Origin: Sciurus carolinensis
Lineage: Eukaryota > Chordata > Mammalia > Rodentia > Sciuridae
Assembly: GCF_902686445.1 (NCBI RefSeq)
Contig: NC_062219.1
Coordinates: 110,113,160-110,177,159, forward strand
Reading direction: 5' to 3'
Length of the DNA: 64,000 bases
The stretch's first letter is position 1. Each line of letters starts with the position of its first letter. Below the pieces are notes generated by a model. It did not search any database. It was given only the letters and a program-made list of their open reading frames with translations, and had not been told where the DNA came from. Below, in pieces: positions 58,126 to 64,000 of this stretch. A program made the translations under genes and the position numbers.

Positions 58126-58989
58126 GAGGTGGGGCTGATGGCAGGCAGCTTCTGCCACGGCTGACATGGGTGTCCTTACTGGTGCAGATTAGTGTCCAAA
58201 ACTTCTGATGGCTTCAGGGCATCCTGATCAGGAGTGTTGATAGCTCAACCCAGTTGGTGCTCAGTTAACAAATGCTGACGGACCAGTAAGTCCTATCCAC
58301 AGAACTCCAGAACAATCAGTGCGTGGGGTCGGTCTAGTCAAATAATCATCCGTTCAGTGTTGGGGAAATAAAAACATGTCCTCCTGATTGTCTGATGGAA
58401 ATGACTAGTTGTTTCCTTTACCAAGTGACTCAAAAAACCCTGACAGTGGTATAGGGTGCAAGTCAATCATGGGGACCCATGATGCAGTCATCTGATTTCC
58501 AGAACAGACAGGATCAAACTTGTGATGTTCCCTCTGTGTACCCAAGCTGCTCTGTCTGCCGGGTCACCTTGGGCAGCTCACCTAAGCATGAGCTCATCCA
58601 GTTTTTAATGCTCCCTCCATCCTATTAAGCTACTGTTTTTCTTCCCCACCATCTCCAGGTTTTGACCTGCAGTTAATGAGCCAATACACAAATCCACCTG
58701 CCCTGCTTTGTCAGTGAGTGCTTCCTTTCCAGTAATACATCCACAGAATGCTAGTGTCCAAGGTCAAAGATGCTCACTCAGGTGCCCTGGCAGGGTGTGG
58801 GAGTGACTGTAGGTCTGCAGTGGTGTCAGCTCCTGCCTCCCTGCTGAGCTGTGTGTCTCTCAGAGTATTTGTTGGCTCTCTCCAGTTAGAGCAGAGTCTT
58901 TCTGGTTAGACTATCAGGTCAAAACTCTTCATTCTTGGTTCCCTTTGACTTACCAGATGCTGGGCCCATGTTAATGATAGCAGAGTGTG
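58126..58989. other. Intronic single-copy DNA
   Basis: No gene or named repeat. Confidence 0.35.
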
Positions 58990-59140
58990 ACATTGGGTGT
59001 TAGGTTGTGGCTTATCAGTGGTGTGAGCTGCTGCAGACTGACATCTCTGGGTCAGTTTCTTAGCATTGCAATGCTAATAACTGTAGTACGTATCTCTTGG
59101 GGTTGGTTTGAGCATTACATATGAATCTAGGATATATGAA
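58990..59140 (+). mobile_element. MIR-like remnant
   Basis: 'ctctgggtcagtttcttagc', 'gctaataactgtagtacgta' and 'tctcttggggttggtttgag' follow the 3' half of MIR. Confidence 0.45.
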
Positions 59141-59799
59141 GAGCCTCCTCTATAGCCCCTGTGTCCCAATCAGTGAAAGCAAAGCCCTTGAACTTCCCTC
59201 CCTTGATGTGCATGAGCAGTCAGAGCTTAGGCCCACTGGATCCTGTCTCACTGCTGGAGCCAGAATGCAGACCAAGGGCAGCTAGAGCACAGGTTAGCCA
59301 TCACTGGCTCTGATTGCCTCAGACTGAGCTGGAGGCCAGCAGAAGCCATTGTCAGAACTAACATAGTTGGTGTGACCACAGGGTCAGTGCAGATCCCTGA
59401 CCCATCATTGGATTCTGAAAGATGATTCCTCCTGTCATTTACTCCCTCATCCAAGGAATCTCCCACATAGCTGTGTCCTCTGGGATGCCATTTGTTTTCT
59501 TTTCTGTCACTGGGCACTGGGGAAGACTTCCCAGGCTCACCTGATAACTGCCAATAACTTGGGTAAGGAAGAAGATTCTGGAGTCCAGGTCCTTTGGTAC
59601 AGGGGGGAACCCTGATTTTTTTTGCAGATCTTTCCTCCTCCTCACCAACAACTTCCCAGCTCTACATATTCATAGGTACTTTCAGAGAAAATAGACATAA
59701 CCATGAGCTTCCTGAAGGTGTGGGTCTGTAGAAGGGGACTGTCCACCCAGGCATCCTGAGGGGTCTGTTCTAATTATCAGTGAAATTTCTTCTCTTTTT
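59141..59799. other. Intronic single-copy DNA
   Basis: Two overlapping minus-strand open frames (59248-59651) lack family features. Confidence 0.35.
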
Positions 59800-60570
59800 G
59801 TTCTTTTACTTATATATGGCAGTAGAATATAATTTAACTTATTTATACAAACATGCAGTATAACTTATTCTAATTAGGCTCCCAGTCTGTGGCTGTACAT
59901 GACGTAGAGTTTCACTGTGGTGTATTCATATATGAGCAAAGGAAAGTTCTGTCAGAATCATCTTTCCTATTCCTCTCCTACTCCCTTCCCTTAATTCCCC
60001 TTTGTCTAATCTTCTGCATTTCTATTCCATCACCCCCTGTTGTATGTTAGCATCTGCATATCAGAGAGACCATATACCTTTGGATTTGGGGGATTGGTTT
60101 ATTTCACTTAGCATGATAGTCTCCAGATTCTTCAATTTACTGGCAAATGCCATAATTTCATTCTTCTTTTTGACTAATATTCTATTGTGTATACATGCCA
60201 CATTTTCTCTATCCTTTCATCTGTTGAAAGGCACCTAGGTTAGTTCCATAGCTTAGCTACTGTGAATTGAACTACTATAAACATTGATGTGACTATGTCA
60301 CTGGAGTATGCTGATTTTAAGTCCTTTGGGTATATACTGAAGAGTGGGATAACTGGATCAAAAGGTGGTGCCATTCCTAGTTTTTTGAGGAATCTCCATA
60401 TTGGTTTCTGGAGTGGTTGCACCAATTTGCAGTCCCACCAGCAATGTATGAGTGCGCCTTTTTCCCCACATCCTCACCAACATTTATTGTTGCTTGTATT
60501 CTTGATAAATGCCATTCTACCTGGAGAGAGATGAAATCTCAAGTGTGGTATTGGAGATATTTCTTTGTCA
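59800..60570 (-). mobile_element. 5'-truncated L1, antisense, ORF2 C-terminus plus 3' UTR
   Basis: A plain minus-strand L1. The 3' UTR in antisense ('ttgtctaatcttctgcattt', 'ccatcaccccctgttgtatg') is followed by ORF2. The minus frame at 60240-60425 reads PIWRFLKKLGMAPPFDPVIP and SIYPKDLKSA, the typical L1 ORF2 C-terminal stretch, with breaks. The left end has no clear T run and no target duplication was identified. Confidence 0.85.
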
Positions 60571-60744
60571 ATTCCCTGAATGACTTTTATTTTCCTTCAG
60601 GGAGTATCCGAGTTCTGAAATATGAAATTTATTAAGGATAAATGAAATAATCTGCTGTCAGAAGTAAAATGAATCTTTCCCTCTAAAAGTAAATGGAGTT
60701 GTCAACCTCTGAAAGAACCCTCTAGCTCAACTGGCATGGGAAGA

Positions 60745-60895
60745 TTTTTTTCTTTTTTAATTTATGAGACAGGGTCTCACTAAATTGCTGAGGGTCTGGC
60801 TAAATTGCTGAGGCTGACCTTGAACTTGTGATTCTCCTGTCTCAGCCTCCTGAATCACTGGGATTTTAGGTATGTACCACTGTGCCCAGTTGGCA
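60745..60895 (-). mobile_element. B1-like half of a composite SINE, antisense
   Basis: 'agacagggtctcactaaatt', 'ctgaggctgaccttgaactt', 'ctgtctcagcctcctgaatc' and 'atgtaccactgtgcccag' are in antisense B1 order. 'ctaaattgctgagg' appears twice (60779-60792 and 60801-60814), a small internal duplication. The ID half is missing. Confidence 0.8.
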
Positions 60896-60994
60896 CAGAA
60901 AAATTCTTAGAGTCATATTTTTTGTAGCAGTCATAGTAAACAATGGAGATATGAGTCTCAGTTTTCCAAGCATGAGAAAGACAGTAAATCTTTA

Positions 60995-61112
60995 CATATC
61001 CAGGTCCTGCCCCAAGAGATTCAGGAGGTTGGGGTCAGGCTCTGGGAACTGTATCCTTCTAAAGCTACCAGAGGTCATTCTGAGATTTGGCAAAGACTGA
61101 AAACCAGTGGCT
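60995..61112 (+). mobile_element. MER5A-like fragment
   Basis: 'atccaggtcctgccccaaga', 'gattcaggaggttggggtca', 'ggctctgggaactgtatcct' and 'tgaaaaccagtggctcag' match the second half of MER5A and its terminal repeat. Confidence 0.55.
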
Positions 61113-61429
61113 CAGACCCTGAGTAAAAAGAATGAACTAGGCAGTGGGGCATCAAAGGGCAAGATGAGCCCCAGGCACCACTTGAAACACGCACTTCGCA
61201 GGATGGAGGCGGCTGAGACAAATAGGCTCACAGATTGACAAACCAGGAAAGGGAGGGAAGGAATGCTTTTGACCTTCTCTCTCTCTTCCTCACTCTCTAA
61301 TGTGCTCTTCTTCCCTTGTAATTTTTCAAAAAAAATAATGAAGGAGTGACAAGCAATTTTAAAAGCTATGCAAAAAAGAGACCCGAAAAAGATAAAGAAA
61401 TTAGGGAGTTAGAGGATCGAAGATAATCG
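61113..61429. other. Intronic single-copy DNA
   Basis: Nothing recognised. Confidence 0.35.
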
Positions 61430-61500
61430 ATTCACCAATTAGCAAAAATGTTTATGAAGCACCCACTCTGTGCCAGGCTCTGTAAGCTGAAGCAGGGAGG
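61430..61500 (-). mobile_element. L2 3'-end fragment
   Basis: 'aaaatgtttatgaagcaccc' and 'actctgtgccaggctctgta' give an antisense L2 end. Confidence 0.5.
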
Positions 61501-61979
61501 GGAGATCAAGGGAAGACGGGGTCTTGGCAGTTCAGCACTGTGGAGTAGAAGAGTAGACATGCAAATGTATTAGTGCCACGTGAGCGTTAGGGTACAAAAT
61601 GAGGGGTACAGATGAAGGGACCAGTGTGGCCCAACTGAGGTCCCCAGGTCTAATAGATGGGGATATAGGACTTGAGTTGTGCCTTTAAGAATGATCAGTA
61701 TTCACAGAGGTAGCTAACACCAGAAAACCACGTTGGGTCCAGCAAAGACAGCGGGGTAAGGGAGTTCAAGGTCAATGGGTACATGAATTTGGCTAGAGGA
61801 AGTGGTATATTCAATGGAGCCATTGGAAATGAATCACAAAACTAAACAAAATAAAAGACAACAGGAACCCATTTTGAATGGCAGATAGGAGGCTTCTGCG
61901 CCCTTGTTGGGGAGTAAAGGGAAGATCTACACAGGAGCAGACTGTTGTGTTCCATGTTTAGGAAGATTCATATGCTGGG

Positions 61980-62120
61980 CTGCATGATGTACTGGGAAGA
62001 TCAATGAATTCAGAGTAAGGGAACCTGGGTTCCAGGTCCTACTGTGTCACTTGCTAGTTTGGGGAGTTTCTTTAAGTTTCCCCTTATGAAATGAGATCAA
62101 TAATCATAAAACTATGGAAT
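61980..62120 (+). mobile_element. MIR-like remnant
   Basis: 'gaacctgggttccaggtcct', 'actgtgtcacttgctagttt' and 'ttatgaaatgagatcaataa' follow MIR. Confidence 0.5.
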
Positions 62121-62539
62121 TTCTGATTTGGGTAAACCTGTAGAAGTCATCAAGTCTGACTGCCTCTGATGAGATAAATTCACAATCTATCGTTTTGGGA
62201 TACATGCTGGATGGAGTGAAGGGAGAGAACTCAGCTGTGCTGTTGTGGCCATGCTCACCATAACCATTAGAATAAGGAGATCCTCAAGGCAGAGGCCAAT
62301 ATAGAGGATACACAGTGGTCCTATCAGCAGTTCACTGTGAGGCCAAATAGGTTTGAAAGGCAGAATGTGCTGCAGGAGAGTGGATGCAACGTTAGGTACA
62401 CACGTTGAAAGAGGCCTGTGCAAGTTATGAAGGACATCAGAAGGTAAGATTCAGTAGTTTTGTGGTACTGGAGAGCATAGTTTCCACATTTGGAATGGTG
62501 ATACCATTGGTGGGCTTGACTCTTATTGTAATACAAAGC

Positions 62540-62995
62540 AGATACCCTGCCCTTTCAGGTGCAGCCATTTCTCCCTGCCTCCCAACCACTTGTCAATCTG
62601 TGCTCTGCCCACCTCTTACTTACAGGAATTTCTGGCCTACGCTACAGCCATTTCCTGCTTCCCACATTATGTCCTAGCTTGTCAGTCTGAACATGCTAGC
62701 TAGCTATTGGTTCATCAGTCAGCTTGCAAGTATTCTCCTCTGCTATTGGTTCCTTCCAGCCCGGGAGATTCCAATATCTGGGAGAAGCGTCCACGCCATC
62801 TTTCTCTTTTCCAACCCCGGAGCACACGCGCTAGTCGTCCACATAATAAAGTCTCTTGCGTGAGGCCCTGTGTCCATCGTGGACTTCTGGGAGCTGTAGT
62901 TGAGCCGCAACTGAGATGGCCATACGGAGCGCCAGTTCCGTTGGAGGGGCTGGAGCTACCGTGGGTCCCCAGCGGAGCTGCATTTTTCCTTACAG
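62540..62995 (+). mobile_element. Possible ERV solo LTR
   Basis: A block with higher CpG than its surroundings and with LTR-like layout. Two 'gctattggtt' CCAAT-type repeats (62702-62711 and 62742-62751) are followed by AATAAA (62844-62849) and 'gtctcttgcgtgaggccctg' as in R/U5. The end is near 'tttttccttaca'. The layout suggests a class I or II rodent LTR, but neither clean TG..CA edges nor a target duplication could be fixed. Relic only; no viral frame present. Confidence 0.45.
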
Positions 62996-64000
62996 TTTTT
63001 GTCTAAGATATAAATGGATTGAGTGCAGATCAACTAACTAACTGAGCCTTAAAATTCCTTTTAACATAAAATCTGGTGGATTTATGATAGAAATAAGACT
63101 GTGAGGAAGAGAGTTGATGGTCATGAAAAAAATCTATTTTAGAATTGCTTTGTTTGAAGCATGGGCAGACCAATCAGGTGTGGGTGTTCATTACAGTACT
63201 GGAAAATCAGAACTGAGAATGAGGATGGTCAGGACAGGTGATGTGGATTCGCACTCCTATTTAGAGCTACAGTTGAATGAATAGGTCCCAGAAGAGGAAA
63301 CATGGAGAAGGAGTAAAGAAAGAGGACTGTGCTTTAACAGTTTCCAATAAATGTCCACCGTGTGATACCATCACCTCAGAGATTGGGCTTCATATCTGAA
63401 TTTGGGGGAAATACATTCAGACCATGGCAGATTGGATCACGAGGCATTTCTGACAGCAAGCTGAGCAACTTGGATTTTTATTTGTAATATAGAAGATTGC
63501 ATATGTTTCTATCTGCCTGTGGAGAAATCACATTTTAAAAGAGGAAAGTGCTTGATTGTCTAAACATGGGGCTCCGGCCTGCTGCATTGAGGAGGTGAAT
63601 TTTGAAGTGGGAGATCTTCACAATGTGTCTTGGTCCCCCAGAGTCTGTGGCATGGAGAAGTTTGGTGCTGCCGTGTGACCCTGCACCCTGTATCCACCAC
63701 GGTGGACCTTGAGGTGATGTCTTTTCACTTCTGTTTATCAATGATCAATGGTAAGGGGAAAGAAACAAGGATCAGAGTGTGGAGACAGCAGGAAAGGTGA
63801 TGGAGGGGGAGAGGCGCAGTGAGTGGAGTCCAGCTGAGAACCCATTACCTAGAATACAGGGGAAGTGAAAACCTTGTCCCAGTTACTTTCTCTTAAGAAT
63901 CCAATTTAGGAGGTTGCCATGGCAACAGATAGAAGTTTCTTGATTCAGCCCAAGGCTTCTCTCCCCACAATGCCCACCTCTACTCCCTCATGCTGACAAT
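62996..64000. other. Intronic single-copy DNA to the window end
   Basis: No gene, exon 2 or recognised repeat. Confidence 0.4.

Larger units (their letters stand above)
54044..64000 (+). other. CLIC5: CLIC5A intron 1 (continues beyond the window)
   Basis: Starts with GTAGGT. No sequence coding for the expected exon-2 start (AGIDGES..-like) was found before 64000, so the acceptor lies outside. The content is single-copy DNA with repeats listed separately. Confidence 0.8.

Noticed and set aside
54044..64000. Search for CLIC5 exon 2 (glutaredoxin-like Cys site)
   Set aside because: No sequence matching the expected start of exon 2 was seen; it should lie beyond the window.

Overview
This is mammalian nuclear DNA, almost certainly from a squirrel-family rodent (ground squirrel or marmot type). 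The evidence is the many composite B1/Alu-like + tRNA(Ala)-derived ID SINEs with A-rich tails, young L1 3' ends, rodent-type ERVL-MaLR LTRs, and ancient MIR/L2/MER5 repeats in otherwise AT-rich single-copy DNA. There is no operon, CRISPR array or other prokaryotic content, and nearly all open frames are chance frames in intron or repeat DNA.

The only protein-coding gene I can support is CLIC5 (chloride intracellular channel 5), on the + strand and seen only as its two alternative first exons. The long-isoform (CLIC5B / p64-type) first exon encodes 174 residues at 5033-5554 and ends at a GTAAGA donor. The short-isoform (CLIC5A) first exon encodes 21 residues at 53981-54043, sits in a CpG island and ends at a GTAGGT donor. 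Both end in PEIxLFVK at a phase-0 junction, so each can splice to the same downstream exon 2, which carries the glutaredoxin-like site. I do not find exon 2, so it should lie beyond 64000. The two start codons are about 48.9 kb apart.

Layout: 1-4840 is upstream flank with old L1 and L2 pieces. 4840-5554 is the CpG-poor CLIC5B promoter and exon. 5555-53450 is the large first intron of the B isoform, filled with repeats: a twin-primed L1 just behind exon 1, a nested L1/LTR/ID block at 8.6-10.8 kb, three well-bounded MaLR LTRs, many MIR/L2/MER5 relics, a CT microsatellite inside an LTR, an ATCACC-type array, and a degenerate U6 snRNA copy. 52965-53100 is a purine tract with a G-quadruplex motif. 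53500-54180 is the CLIC5A CpG-island promoter and exon. 54044-64000 is intron 1 of CLIC5A, with MER5A, L1, SINE and a possible solo LTR.

I did not find a new biological system. The most unusual signals are two perfect four-unit heat-shock-element arrangements (2803-2820, inside a 22-bp perfect palindrome, and 29196-29213), a MEF2 + TATA + E-box + MCAT cluster deep in the intron (17860-17960), and a candidate retrocopy with AATAAA and a 22-nt A tail (to 28749).
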